Positions 34,707-43,992 of a DNA stretch of 64,000 nt are shown one piece after another. Where the stretch lies: NCBI GenBank assembly GCA_041391505.1, contig JAWKNW010000011.1, forward strand, positions 62,001 through 126,000, given 5' to 3'. A program made the position numbers and the translations under genes. The stretch's first letter is position 1; every line of letters begins with the position of its first letter. Source of the DNA: Rhodothermales bacterium. Its GTDB lineage: Bacteria > Bacteroidota > Rhodothermia > Rhodothermales > JAHQVL01. The notes beneath the pieces are model-generated. The model saw nothing but the letters and a program-made list of their open reading frames with translations. It did not search any database and was not told the origin of the DNA.

Positions 34707-35804
34707 CTACTCGTGGGACGAACCCGATAAAGATTGATCGAAAAACGCGCGCGCGTCGGTTGCAACGGCGATATGGTGTTCACCACGTTCGATGGGCCCC
34801 GCATCGGCGCAGAGCTGCCGGAGAAACATGCGGCCCCGCAACGTGCATTCCGCCAGGAACGCATAGTGGCTTACGCCGGGAAGGATGTCAAGCGTCGCCC
34901 CGGATATCCGCGTGGCGACAGGGCGTGCCGTCACATCCGGCACCGCCTGATCGTCGCGGGCGCCGACGACGATGCGGACGGGGATCGCGACCGAATCCAG
35001 GCTCGCTGGCTCGTACGCCGGCCCGAGGACAGGCGCCATGGCGTAGACTGCTTTCACGCGCCCGTCCAGATAACTATCTCCCGAACGCGCGATCGACCGC
35101 TGCACGACCGGGTCGTGCACAACGAGCGACTCGGCCTGCGCGCGCGTGAAGGGCGCCTCGGGAGGGAGTACACAGCTTGGATCCGCGCCGGCCTGCTCGC
35201 AGAATCGTTCCCACGCCAATCGGTCCGTCCGCGCCCCGGCGATTTCGAGGACCGTGTACCCGCCGAGTGAGAAGCCGGCCGCGCCGATGCGTGTGGTATC
35301 GATGCGGGGGCCGAACCGCGCGTCGGCCAGCAGGCGGTCGATCACCATCGAGATGTCCCGCGCGCGCTCCCACCAGAGCATGAAGCCCTGCAGCGCGTAG
35401 GCCGGCTCCGCGCCGGTATTGCCGTGATGGCTGACCGCCGCCACCAGGTACCCGTTCGACGCCAGTTCCTCCGCCAGCCAGGAGAGCTGGGCCGCGGCAC
35501 CGCCCGTGCCATGCGACAGCACCACGAGCGGCAACTTCGCCGGCGCATCGGCCATCGGGGCGTTTTCGGCATTCCGCCCCATGGCGAAAACCCCGATCGT
35601 CCAGTCCGCCTCCGCGGTTCCGGCGACGGCCGGATACCAGAGCGTCGTGAGCAGCGGTCGGGGCCCCTCCTGCACCCAGTTCACCCGCTCTGGATCTTCG
35701 TACCGGACGTGCATGCGCCCGACCGGCTGCTGCCGCACCGGCGGCGCCGAGCAGGCGGCAAGCAGCATGGAGGATAAGAGAAGTCCTGTAATCCGGTGTT
35801 TCAT
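34707..35804 (-). CDS. dienelactone-hydrolase / PAF-acetylhydrolase-like lipoprotein
   Basis: The 365-aa lipoprotein (lipobox LLAAC) is an alpha/beta hydrolase. It has VVLSHGTGG as the oxyanion segment, GFSLGG with the nucleophilic serine near the middle, and a late GARDDQAVP acid and GVSHYAF histidine. This matches predicted dienelactone hydrolases and PAF-AH-like esterases. ATG 35804 is used because it gives the signal peptide, while a longer ORF to 35900 runs into the repeat element. It is probably a surface or periplasmic esterase of unknown substrate. Confidence 0.8.
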   Translation of the reverse strand: MKHRITGLLLSSMLLAACSAPPVRQQPVGRMHVRYEDPERVNWVQEGPRPLLTTLWYPAVAGTAEADWTIGVFAMGRNAENAPMADAPAKLPLVVLSHGTGGAAAQLSWLAEELASNGYLVAAVSHHGNTGAEPAYALQGFMLWWERARDISMVIDRLLADARFGPRIDTTRIGAAGFSLGGYTVLEIAGARTDRLAWERFCEQAGADPSCVLPPEAPFTRAQAESLVVHDPVVQRSIARSGDSYLDGRVKAVYAMAPVLGPAYEPASLDSVAIPVRIVVGARDDQAVPDVTARPVATRISGATLDILPGVSHYAFLAECTLRGRMFLRQLCADAGPIERGEHHIAVATDARAFFDQSLSGSSHE

Positions 35805-35824
35805 GCGGAGCTTTTTACTGTTTT

Positions 35825-35946
35825 GGGATCCTGGATGCGAGATCCTGGATGCGAGATGACGGGCATAGGTACCGATAATCATCTCTACGCTCAAAGACAA
35901 GCGATCCAGTATCGCACATCCCGTATCTCATATTCCGCATCCCCCC
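35825..35946. repeat. GGATCCTGGATGC-type inverted repeat element
   Basis: The left arm (35825-35858) holds two copies of GATCCTGGATGCGA. The right arm (35901-35945) reads GCGATCCAGTATCGC, then CATCCCGTATCTC and CATTCCGC-like units, an imperfect reverse complement. The loop is about 42 bases. It separates two minus-strand genes. It is the same unit family as at 10264 and 50631. Confidence 0.6.
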
Positions 35947-35947
35947 A

Positions 35948-36649
35948 TCAGCCTCGCCGCTGGACGAGTCCGAACGCCGCGCCCTGCGGATCGTCGCACG
36001 CGACGACACGGGTGCCGTCCAGCAGGTTGACAATCGGGAGCGCTATGCCCCCGCCGGCCTTCACGAGGGCAACGGCTGTATCGATGTCACCGGTCGGAAA
36101 AAAGTACTGCCACTGGTGGTGAACCTGCGGCAGGCGCGCGGCGTCGGTGAAGCGGCCGACCGGCGCCCCGTCTCCCCCGTACGAAAACCCGAGATGCCGC
36201 CCCATATCGGCCGGTGTAGCGTCGACCTCCGCGATCGACCAACCGAACAGGTTGGCATAATACACCGAGGCCGCCTCCGGGTCGTTGCTGTGATGCAGAT
36301 GCGCCGCCACGTCCGCGAACACGTCGCCAAGCCCCGACGCGACGCCCACGCCGGCCCCGAACGGGTCGCTCAACGCCGCGCGGCGGATGCCGTCGTCATC
36401 TACCAGCGTCGGACCCCGCCGCATCCCGCCGGCAGCGACGATCTGCCCCGCGATAGCTTCCACATCCTCCACTCCGATATATCCGAGCCAGTGCGCCGGC
36501 GCTCCCCGCGCGATGGCCTGCTCGGGTAGCGGCGTGAGCCGGACATCTTCGCTCCAGAAGCCGGGGCCAAAAAGCTGTTCGTAGAAGGCGCGCGCGCCGG
36601 CCAGGTCGGTCGTGCGGAGGTCGTATCGGGAAAAGACGGATCGGGGCAT
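35948..36649 (-). CDS. two-domain VOC-family protein
   Basis: The 233-aa protein has two VOC modules, with SRYDLRTTDLAGARAFYEQLFG at the start and HHSNDPEAASVYYANLFGW opening the second. ATG 36649 starts MPRSVFS, and the longer ORF to 36715 adds an unlikely N-terminus. Such proteins act as glyoxalases, dioxygenases or resistance proteins. Without clear metal ligands the role here is open. Confidence 0.72.
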   Translation of the reverse strand: MPRSVFSRYDLRTTDLAGARAFYEQLFGPGFWSEDVRLTPLPEQAIARGAPAHWLGYIGVEDVEAIAGQIVAAGGMRRGPTLVDDDGIRRAALSDPFGAGVGVASGLGDVFADVAAHLHHSNDPEAASVYYANLFGWSIAEVDATPADMGRHLGFSYGGDGAPVGRFTDAARLPQVHHQWQYFFPTGDIDTAVALVKAGGGIALPIVNLLDGTRVVACDDPQGAAFGLVQRRG

Positions 36650-36751
36650 GCGATCAGCGTAATTCAAAGGAAGATACTGGCCGGGGTATGCGTGGTACGT
36701 GCAGGAAGGATGCACGCCTGGCCATTTTTTAGCACATCGAACGGAGGCCCG

Positions 36752-37183
36752 TCACGGCCGCCGGCGGTTCGAATTGTCCATATCCGACATGATCAGCCAC
36801 CGGCCGTCCTCGCCCTTTCGGAGGGTGAGCGTGAATTTGCCGTCGTCCGGGCCGCCCTCCTGGCCGGCGTAGCCGCCGATGATGTAGCCGATCTCGCGCT
36901 CGGTGGCATAGGCGAATGCGCGGAGGAAAAGCGGTCCGCCGTGCCCGGTGTAAAACTGCTCGATGGCCTCACGGCCCCGGGCCGGCTCGTGGCTGCCGGG
37001 CAGCACGAAGCCGTCTTCGGCGAAGAGTTGTGCCAGCGCGGCGGGATCGCGGGCCGTCCAAGCCGCCTCGTAGTCGCGCAGGACGCGGTCGAGCTCGGGC
37101 GGGAGGTCGACGGAGGCCGGCTGGGCGAGGGCCGGGAATGAGAGAACACTGAGCAGAATAAGGGTGAATTGAAGTTGTTGCAC
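36752..37183 (-). CDS. secreted NTF2-like protein (DUF4440/SnoaL type)
   Basis: The 143-aa protein has a signal peptide ending near ALAQPA (residue about 21) and a DUF4440-like domain with the typical YEAAWTARDPAALAQLFAEDG and GREAIEQFY segments. It ends DGRWLIMSDMDNS. Such exported domains bind unknown small ligands. It is the third exported NTF2-like protein in the window (others at 7990 and 32339). Confidence 0.75.
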   Translation of the reverse strand: MQQLQFTLILLSVLSFPALAQPASVDLPPELDRVLRDYEAAWTARDPAALAQLFAEDGFVLPGSHEPARGREAIEQFYTGHGGPLFLRAFAYATEREIGYIIGGYAGQEGGPDDGKFTLTLRKGEDGRWLIMSDMDNSNRRRP

Positions 37184-37247
37184 GGGTGACCTGGGGATTT
37201 TATGAACTGGAGGGACGCGCTACGTCGCGCTCATACGGATCCGATAT

Positions 37248-37460
37248 TTAAAGAGAGACCGTTTCGAATGTTACCCGAAGATTCTCCTGATCCGGTGCTA
37301 CAAAGTTGAGTTTTTCGAGCCCAATTACGTTGCCCGAGCGATCTTTCATCAGAACGATTTCATGGCCCGTCTCCTCGGATATCACTTCCCGAGAACGATC
37401 AGCAAACCAGACCGTGAGGGTCTGACCAACCTTGTCGTAAAAAACCGTTATCTCGGCCAT
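37248..37460 (-). CDS. DUF2283-family small protein
   Basis: The 70-aa protein has the DUF2283 pattern: FYDKVGQTLTVWF, ending in NFVAPDQ. In many genomes DUF2283 genes sit next to a DUF4258 partner and are suspected antitoxin-like units. No such partner is visible here. The 335 bases before it (37461-37795) hold a dispersed palindromic repeat and no clear gene. Confidence 0.75.
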   Translation of the reverse strand: MAEITVFYDKVGQTLTVWFADRSREVISEETGHEIVLMKDRSGNVIGLEKLNFVAPDQENLRVTFETVSL

Positions 37461-37532
37461 GTTCTATCGAGGATTGATACAAAAATCGCCATCCGGTATG
37501 CCGCCGAGTGGTGTGAAACAATAAGTTGCTTT

Positions 37533-37744
37533 GTCATCCCCGCGTACGCGGGGATCTCCTGTAGTCGAGCAGCATGCCAATCTGAAGGAGCCTCCGGCGC
37601 TCGCGACGGGGTTGTCGAAAGCCCGCTCTCGCGATACTCCGGGTTCGTCATCCTCGCGCATGCGGGGATCCAAGCCATTTTGCATGGATGGCTTGGATCC
37701 CCAATCGAGTTGGGAGCCTGCCCCCGGCTTGACCGGAGGATGAC
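37533..37744. repeat. dispersed palindromic repeat with nested hairpins
   Basis: The segment begins GTCATCC (37533) and ends GGATGAC (37738-37744). It contains a 20-base perfect palindrome, ATCCCCGCGTACGCGGGGAT (37536-37555). A second GTCATCC copy starts at 37647, and a 12-bp-stem hairpin lies at 37666-37700 (GGATCCAAGCCA against TGGCTTGGATCC). It resembles the widespread GTCATCCCCGCG-type palindromic interspersed repeats of many bacteria. It is non-coding. Confidence 0.7.
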
Positions 37745-37795
37745 GAGAGGGGGGCCAATTCTCAACAGTTTCTAACCAGTCAGCAATAGTGCATT

Positions 37796-38965
37796 CTACT
37801 CCTCCCACAACGCCGGCTCCATCTCCCCCCGGTCGTACCCGAGGGCGAAAAGAGCCGCGCCTCGGAGTCGTTCGTGGCGGATGAAATCGTATTTCAGCTT
37901 CAGGCTCTCCCGGTCCTCGAACCAGCCCTGATACCAGCCATCCTCGCCCTGGTAGGCGTAATAGGGCGCCCCGCTCAGGGTGTCGCGCCGGTGGCCGTTC
38001 TCGCGGATGCGGTGCGAGGCGGCGACGGCGAAGTCGGGCGGCATGAGCGAGTCGAAGGGGGCGTAGGTGACCATCTGCGCCGGCCCGCGCGTGGCGGCGC
38101 CCGGCTCGTCGCTCACGGTCGGCCACTCGAAGCCGTAATACGGGACGGCGAAGACGATGCGGTCCCGGCGGATGCGGAGCGCGTCGTACCGCGCCAGGAT
38201 GGCCTCCCAGTTCTCGCCGCCCCAGCCGCGGAGCGGTGCGATGGGGCCGGCGCGCGGGGCATCCTTCCAGTGGATGTCGTAACCCTGCACCACCACGTAG
38301 TCGGCCGCCGCCGCGATGGCGGTCTCGTCGAACGCGTCCGGCCGGTCGAACGCGGGGAGGAATACCGAGAGGCCGGCGTACGGACGCGTGGCCTCACCGC
38401 CCCCCTCCGGCCGCAGGGCCACGGGCCGCGCCGCACGCACCTCCGCCGCCACCCCTGCCACGAGCGCCGTGAACGCCTCCCGGGTGCCCGAGGGCATCGG
38501 ACTGAACACTTCGAAATCGATATGCAGCCCGTCGGACGCCGGATCGAGCGCCAGCGCCACCAGCGTCTCGCGGAGGCGCGTGACCGCCTCGGGATGCTGG
38601 AAGAGCGACCGGAACGCCGCCTCGTTCGGGACGGTCACGACGGGCACCACATGGGTCGATGCCGCACGGGCGCGATCGATCAGCGCCGTCCACGCGCCGG
38701 GCCAGCCGCGGTCGGTGGCGATGGCGCCGGTCGAATCGATCTCGATGTCGAAAAAGAACAGCGTATCGATCAGGGTGAGGTCGATCTCGGCATCCTGCGG
38801 CGCCATCCACCAGGCATAATAACCCAGCACCGGAAAGCCGACGTCCGACCGCGACGGCGCGACGCCGGCGCAGGATGCGAGCGTCAGCGCGCACGCGATC
38901 CCGCCGGCGATGGAACGCCACCGGGCACGGACGTTGAAAAAGCTGGCATCGAGCCGGATCTTCAT
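37796..38965 (-). CDS. GH18-like glycoside hydrolase lipoprotein
   Basis: The 389-aa lipoprotein (lipobox LASC) has a TIM-barrel glycosidase layout. The GH18 motif DGxDxDxE is present as DGLHIDFE: D145, D150 and the proton donor E152 are kept, while the inner Asp is His148. VVVQGYDIHWKDA and a late WYQGWFEDRESL also fit GH18/YaaH-type barrels. It is probably a surface chitinase- or peptidoglycan-glycan-active enzyme, with activity uncertain because of the motif change. It is divergent from uvrC. Confidence 0.78.
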   Translation of the reverse strand: MKIRLDASFFNVRARWRSIAGGIACALTLASCAGVAPSRSDVGFPVLGYYAWWMAPQDAEIDLTLIDTLFFFDIEIDSTGAIATDRGWPGAWTALIDRARAASTHVVPVVTVPNEAAFRSLFQHPEAVTRLRETLVALALDPASDGLHIDFEVFSPMPSGTREAFTALVAGVAAEVRAARPVALRPEGGGEATRPYAGLSVFLPAFDRPDAFDETAIAAAADYVVVQGYDIHWKDAPRAGPIAPLRGWGGENWEAILARYDALRIRRDRIVFAVPYYGFEWPTVSDEPGAATRGPAQMVTYAPFDSLMPPDFAVAASHRIRENGHRRDTLSGAPYYAYQGEDGWYQGWFEDRESLKLKYDFIRHERLRGAALFALGYDRGEMEPALWEE

Positions 38966-39041
38966 GCGTTGTAACGATTAATTGGGCAGGTGCATGCTGA
39001 AGCATGTCCCGATGTGCCTCATATTCCCCACCTTCTGCCCT

Positions 39042-40907
39042 GTGAAGCCGACGGAAAATACCCTGCTTGCCGAAAAGCTGGCCAATCTGCCGGCCCGGCC
39101 CGGCGTCTACCAGCACAAGGACGCCGGCGGGCAGGTGCTCTACGTGGGCAAGGCGAAAAGCCTCCGCAGCCGCGTGCGCTCGTATTTTCAGGAGAGCCGC
39201 CCCCGCGACGGCCGGCTGGACATCATGGTCCGCAAGATTGCGGACATCGAGATCATCGTCACGGACACCGAAGCCGAAGCGCTGATCCTCGAAAACAACC
39301 TGATCAAGAAGCTCAAGCCGCGCTACAACGTCAACCTCCGCGACGACAAGACCTACCCGTTCATCTGCATCAAGAACGAGCCGTTTCCGCGCGTCTTCCC
39401 CACACGCCGCGTCCACCGCGACGGTTCCAGATACTTCGGCCCGTACACCGACGTCAAGAACATGCACCTGATGCTCAGCACGATCCGGAGCCTGTTCAAG
39501 ATCCGCACGTGCAGCCTCAACCTGGCGCCCGAGCCGATCGCCGCCGGCAAGTACCAGGTGTGCCTTCAGTATCACATCAAAAAATGCCTGGGCCCCTGCG
39601 TCGGGGAGCAAACGCCCGCGTCCTACAACACCACCATCCAGCAGATCGAAAAACTGCTCAACGGCCATACCCGCGAACTGATCCGGCTGCTGGAAGACGA
39701 AATGCAGCGTCTGGCCGGCCTGATGAAGTTCGAGGAGGCCGCCGCCCTGCGTGATCAGGTGGTGGCGCTGAAGAAGTACTCCGAGAAGCAGCGGATGGTG
39801 AGCCAGGACTTCGTCGACCGCGACGTCTTCGCGCTCGCCATCGATCGTGAAATCAACACGGCCTGCGGGGTGCTCTTCAAGGTGCGCGAGGGGACCGTCG
39901 TCGGCCGGCAGCACAAATACCTCCGCCAGATCGAGGACCGGACCGACGAGGAGCTGATGCAGTCGCTCCTGGAGCACTACTACACGGAGTCGACCTTTTT
40001 CCCCGAAGAAGTGCTCGTTTCGGTGATGCCCTCGGAGCCCGAGCCGCTCGAAGAGTTGCTGCGTGAGCGGCGGGGCAAAAAGGTGACGATTAAGGCGCCG
40101 GAGCGTGGCGACAAGGCCGGCCTGAACCGGATGGTCGAATCCAACGCCCAGCTGCTGCTCGACGAATACAAGCTGCAGAAAGCCAAGCAGGAAGAAGGAC
40201 GCATCCCCCATGCCGTCAAGACGCTGCAGACCGACCTCCACATGAGCGGCCTCCCCCGCCACATCGAGTGTTTCGACATCTCGCACCTCGGCGGCACCGG
40301 CACCGTGGCCTCGTGCGTGGTGTTCGAGGACGGCCGGCCCAAGAAGAGCGCCTACCGCACCTTCAAGATCCGCAGCGTGGAGGGCAAACCGGACGACTTC
40401 CAGTCCATGTACGAGGTCATCACCCGGCGCTACGCCAAGCTGGTCGAGGAAAACGGCCCCTGGCCGGATCTGGTGGTCATCGACGGCGGAAAGGGCCAGT
40501 TGTCGAGCGCTGCGCAGGCCCTGAAAGAGGTGGACGCCTACGGGAAGTTCACGGTCGTCGGCCTCGCCAAACGCCTCGAGGAGGTCTTCTTCCCAGGGGA
40601 TCAGGAAAGTGTGATGATTCCGCGGACAAGCGCCTCCCTCCAGCTCCTCCAGCGGATTCGCAACGAGGCGCACCGCTTCGCGGTGACGTTCCAGCGGAAG
40701 CAGCGGGCGACGGCCACCCTGACGACGGTGCTGCACGACATTCCGGGCGTGGGCGAAAAGACGGCGCGCAAGCTGCTGAAGACGTTCGGCTCTGTAAAAC
40801 GGACGCGCGAGGCCAGCTTCGACGAACTCGCCGGCGTGGTGGGCAAAAAAACCGCCGAGAAGGTGTTCGGCTTTCTCCACGCCGAAAGCCAGAGGGAGCA
40901 GACCTAG
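39042..40907 (+). CDS. uvrC: UvrC, nucleotide excision repair endonuclease subunit
   Basis: The protein (about 621 aa from GTG 39042) starts with a GIY-YIG domain (GVYQHKDAGGQVLYVGKAKS). UVR-motif coiled segment follows near residues 200-245 (RLAGLMKFEEAAALRDQV), then the RNase H-like C-terminal endonuclease (ECFDISHLGGTG, VVIDGGKGQL). The end is a helix-hairpin-helix pair (IPGVGEKTARKLL and LAGVVGKKTAEKV). The GTG start gives the standard distance to the GIY domain. In-frame ATGs at 38994 and 39012, and a TTG at 38982, are alternatives. It is read divergently from the GH18-like gene. Confidence 0.95.
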   Translation: MKPTENTLLAEKLANLPARPGVYQHKDAGGQVLYVGKAKSLRSRVRSYFQESRPRDGRLDIMVRKIADIEIIVTDTEAEALILENNLIKKLKPRYNVNLRDDKTYPFICIKNEPFPRVFPTRRVHRDGSRYFGPYTDVKNMHLMLSTIRSLFKIRTCSLNLAPEPIAAGKYQVCLQYHIKKCLGPCVGEQTPASYNTTIQQIEKLLNGHTRELIRLLEDEMQRLAGLMKFEEAAALRDQVVALKKYSEKQRMVSQDFVDRDVFALAIDREINTACGVLFKVREGTVVGRQHKYLRQIEDRTDEELMQSLLEHYYTESTFFPEEVLVSVMPSEPEPLEELLRERRGKKVTIKAPERGDKAGLNRMVESNAQLLLDEYKLQKAKQEEGRIPHAVKTLQTDLHMSGLPRHIECFDISHLGGTGTVASCVVFEDGRPKKSAYRTFKIRSVEGKPDDFQSMYEVITRRYAKLVEENGPWPDLVVIDGGKGQLSSAAQALKEVDAYGKFTVVGLAKRLEEVFFPGDQESVMIPRTSASLQLLQRIRNEAHRFAVTFQRKQRATATLTTVLHDIPGVGEKTARKLLKTFGSVKRTREASFDELAGVVGKKTAEKVFGFLHAESQREQT

Positions 40908-40949
40908 CGGCTGGAAGACACGCAGGAGGCGCGCACCGCCCGGACCCGT

Positions 40950-43868
40950 TTACCCCACGTGCACGCCGGTCTGCCACGCATCGAGCACCGTGCGCAACGC
41001 ATCGAGGTGGACGGGACGGGGGATGGCGGGGGCGTCCTTCGCGGCGCCCAGCACGAAATAGTCGAGCTGTTTGTCGGACGGCGGCATCGACCCGAGGTCC
41101 TTCCACCAGATCTCGTCCACGATCGCCAGCGCGTAGTCGCCGACGCGGCGCAGCGTGACGAACTCGGCCAGATCTTCGACCTCATCGAAGCCGTACCCGA
41201 GATCCGACAGAAATTTCCCGAGGATCTTCCGCTCGATCCGGTTCGGGCTGGCCAGCAGGATCCGGCGTGGCCCGGCATCACGCTGCACGCTCACCGCCGG
41301 CGGGCGGAGCTGCTCGACGGCCCGTTCCAGGGCCGCGAGAAGCCGGCGCAACTTGACCGGCTTCGACAGCACGATGGCCCCATGCACCGGCGGCCCCTGG
41401 CTGTCCAGCGCGGTGGTAAGGATCACCGGCACACCCGTCCACGCGGCCGGCAACGCCCCTCCTGTTTCCTCCACGGCGCGCTCGTCGATCAGGATCAGAT
41501 CGGGCCGGTCCGCGCCGTACGCTTCGGCGGCCTCCTCGATTGTGCTCACGCCCACGACATCGAGCCGGAACGTACCCAGAAACAACGCGAAGCCCTCGCG
41601 GCTGGACGACACGGGATCGATGAGGCAGAGCCGGCGCCCATCCAGCATGACCCGGCGCGCCCGATCCTGCTCGTCGCGCAGTGCGACGACCTCCGCGCAG
41701 ATGGTAAACGTGAACGTGGAACCTTCCCGCTCGACGCTGTAGACCTCGATGTCGCCTCCCATGAGTTCGACCAGCCGTTTGGAGATGGCCAGGCCGAGGC
41801 CCGTCCCCCCAAAACGTCGCGTCGTGGTCGCGTCGACCTGGCTGAAGGGCTGAAAGAGCTGGTCGATGCGGCTCTGCGGTATGCCGATGCCCGAATCGGT
41901 CACCGAAAAACGGATGCGGTCCGTGGTGCCCGGTTCCGGTGCGACATCGAGCCGGATCTCGCCGGCCGAGGTGAACTTCACCGCATTGGAGAGCAGGTTG
42001 ATGAGCACCTGTCTCAATCGGGTGGAATCGCCGACGATCCGCCGAGGCGTGCCCGGGTCGATCCGGACGACAAAGTCGAGCCCCCGCTCGGCCGCGCGCG
42101 GGGCGATCACGTCGGCCGCCTCGTCCACCACATCGAACAGCTCCATCTCGTGGAGATCGATCTCGATCTTGCCGGCTTCGATCTTCGAAAAATCGAGGAT
42201 GTCGTTGATGATACCGAGCAGGGCATTGCCCGAGCTGGCCATGGTCTCCACATAGTCGCGCTGTTCATCGTCCAGCTCGGTGCCGGCGAGCAGACTCGCC
42301 ATGCCGATCACGCCGTTCATCGGGGTGCGGATTTCGTGGCTCATCGTGGCCAGGAAGGCGCTCTTGGCGATGCTGGCCTGCTCGGCCGCCTCTTTCAGTT
42401 CCTCCACGCGCATGAGCTGCTGGCGTATCGTCCGCGTCTGCACGAGGATCCGTTGCCGCAGGGTACCATTCCAGATGAGAAACATGGCGACGACAAGCAC
42501 CAGCGCGCCGGCGATCCAGAGCGTCAGTTCACGCGTCAGCCAGGAGCCGGCGGCGAGGACGGTGACGTCGCCGGCCGTGCGGAGCGCCAGGGTAAACGGA
42601 CGCGCATTGGGCTGGGGATCGTAACGCGGCAGGAAATGCAGCGTCGCCACGCCGGTCATGCGGAGCCGGCTTCCGGGCCGCAGCCTGCCGAGGACGGCCA
42701 CGGCTTCTTCGTCGGTGGCTTCGGCATCAAACGTCATGTCGCCGTGCTGCAACGTCAGGATCAGGCCGCCGCCGTAGGCGAGGCTCTCCCTCAGATGGGC
42801 ATCGATCTGCACGAGATGGCCGTCGAGGTTCGATTCGAGCGGCCGGCTCAGATCGACCACGATCGGCTCCGGTTCGACGCGGCCTGAGCCGAACGACATG
42901 ATCTGCGCATCCTCGAGATACGGGTTGACGGCGCCCTGTCGGGCAAACCCGATGGCGCTCACGGAGTCGCCGACGGCCAGCGCCACCGAATCCACCGGCA
43001 GCACGAGCAGCCCGTTGCGCCCCTCTTGCAGGAAGAAGCCGCCCCGGGGTACGATGTGCGTCACGACGCCGGCGATCCGCGTGTAGCGCGGGGTCGCTTC
43101 GTCGGACGAAAACTGCATCAGGCCCTCCATGTGCGTCAGCGGCACGTCCTCCATCCGGCTGAACCCCGGATGAACGAATTCCACCGACGTCCAGTCGTCC
43201 GCGAACACATTGACGCCCATGAGCTGGCGGGACTCGTTGAAGACGCCGCCGGCGACGCCGCGGAAGCGGATGACCGAGCCTACGAGCCCCTCGGGCACCG
43301 ACGTGTCGTTCAGATAGCCGTATACGGTTTCCCGGCCGATCATCAGTTTCAGGCGGGTGCCGTACGGAACGAGCACGTCATCGGGGTCGTCGTTGATGGT
43401 GTACCGCGCCACGACCGCCTCCACTTCGACCCGCTTCGAATCCTCCATCCCCGAAAACAGATAGTGGATGGGACGGCCGGATGGCGGCGGGAGCGGAGCC
43501 TGGCCGATGACCTCGACGTGGGCGCCCGGCCCGACGTCCGGCGCGAACCAGCCGGCCACCGTCGTGCCGGTCACCACCACCTTACTGCCTGCCGGCGGCG
43601 TGGAGGCCGGACTTTCCAGATAAATGCCGTCTTCCCCATTCTGGAGAAAGCAGTACGTCCGGTCGCGCGCCCCACAGTAGGTGATGATGCCTTCGAGGCG
43701 CAAGGGCAGCTGCCGCGCCGCGTCCTCCGCGGAAATGCTCCGTACCGCGCGGATGCTCGTCAGCACCGACGACCCGGCACCGGCATCTTGTCCGCTTGCA
43801 GCGCGATGCGGGAGCGCTCCGAATAACAGGATCGCCAGAGGCCACCAGATACGTTTATCTATCTGCAT
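40950..43868 (-). CDS. hybrid sensor histidine kinase (tandem paralog 1)
   Basis: The 972-aa protein has a signal peptide or anchor (residues 1-25). A large periplasmic part, to about residue 430, has OB-fold-like repeats (LRLEGIITYCGARDRTYCFLQ, VVVTGTTVAG). A membrane helix follows around 460-480. Then come the HisKA domain with H511 in MSHEIRTPMNG and the HATPase domain with GGTGLGLAISKRLVELMG. Two receiver-like domains close the protein. The first keeps a phospho-Asp candidate in LILIDE and the Lys in LSKPVK, and the second starts RRILLASPNRIERK. ATG 43868 is preferred over an upstream GTG/ATG. It lies next to a paralog of the same design. Confidence 0.88.
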   Translation of the reverse strand: MQIDKRIWWPLAILLFGALPHRAASGQDAGAGSSVLTSIRAVRSISAEDAARQLPLRLEGIITYCGARDRTYCFLQNGEDGIYLESPASTPPAGSKVVVTGTTVAGWFAPDVGPGAHVEVIGQAPLPPPSGRPIHYLFSGMEDSKRVEVEAVVARYTINDDPDDVLVPYGTRLKLMIGRETVYGYLNDTSVPEGLVGSVIRFRGVAGGVFNESRQLMGVNVFADDWTSVEFVHPGFSRMEDVPLTHMEGLMQFSSDEATPRYTRIAGVVTHIVPRGGFFLQEGRNGLLVLPVDSVALAVGDSVSAIGFARQGAVNPYLEDAQIMSFGSGRVEPEPIVVDLSRPLESNLDGHLVQIDAHLRESLAYGGGLILTLQHGDMTFDAEATDEEAVAVLGRLRPGSRLRMTGVATLHFLPRYDPQPNARPFTLALRTAGDVTVLAAGSWLTRELTLWIAGALVLVVAMFLIWNGTLRQRILVQTRTIRQQLMRVEELKEAAEQASIAKSAFLATMSHEIRTPMNGVIGMASLLAGTELDDEQRDYVETMASSGNALLGIINDILDFSKIEAGKIEIDLHEMELFDVVDEAADVIAPRAAERGLDFVVRIDPGTPRRIVGDSTRLRQVLINLLSNAVKFTSAGEIRLDVAPEPGTTDRIRFSVTDSGIGIPQSRIDQLFQPFSQVDATTTRRFGGTGLGLAISKRLVELMGGDIEVYSVEREGSTFTFTICAEVVALRDEQDRARRVMLDGRRLCLIDPVSSSREGFALFLGTFRLDVVGVSTIEEAAEAYGADRPDLILIDERAVEETGGALPAAWTGVPVILTTALDSQGPPVHGAIVLSKPVKLRRLLAALERAVEQLRPPAVSVQRDAGPRRILLASPNRIERKILGKFLSDLGYGFDEVEDLAEFVTLRRVGDYALAIVDEIWWKDLGSMPPSDKQLDYFVLGAAKDAPAIPRPVHLDALRTVLDAWQTGVHVG

Positions 43869-43992
43869 TGCGGGTGCACGGAGACATAGGGAGAACGCAG
43901 GGGGTATCGACCGCAATCGAACGCGCATTAAGCGAACTGCGACAACCTGTTATTCGGCGGCGGGCGACGTCTCCGAAAGGTTCGTGTCCCCT

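Noticed and set aside
37533..37744. Possible CRISPR repeat because of the CCCCGCG...CGCGGGG palindrome
   Set aside because: Only one perfect and one degenerate copy are present, without regular spacing, spacers or cas genes.
38394..40880. 828-aa minus-strand open frame opposite uvrC
   Set aside because: It is antisense to a clear uvrC and partly to the GH18-like gene. Its composition is what GC-rich codon bias yields on the opposite strand, and no domain was recognised.
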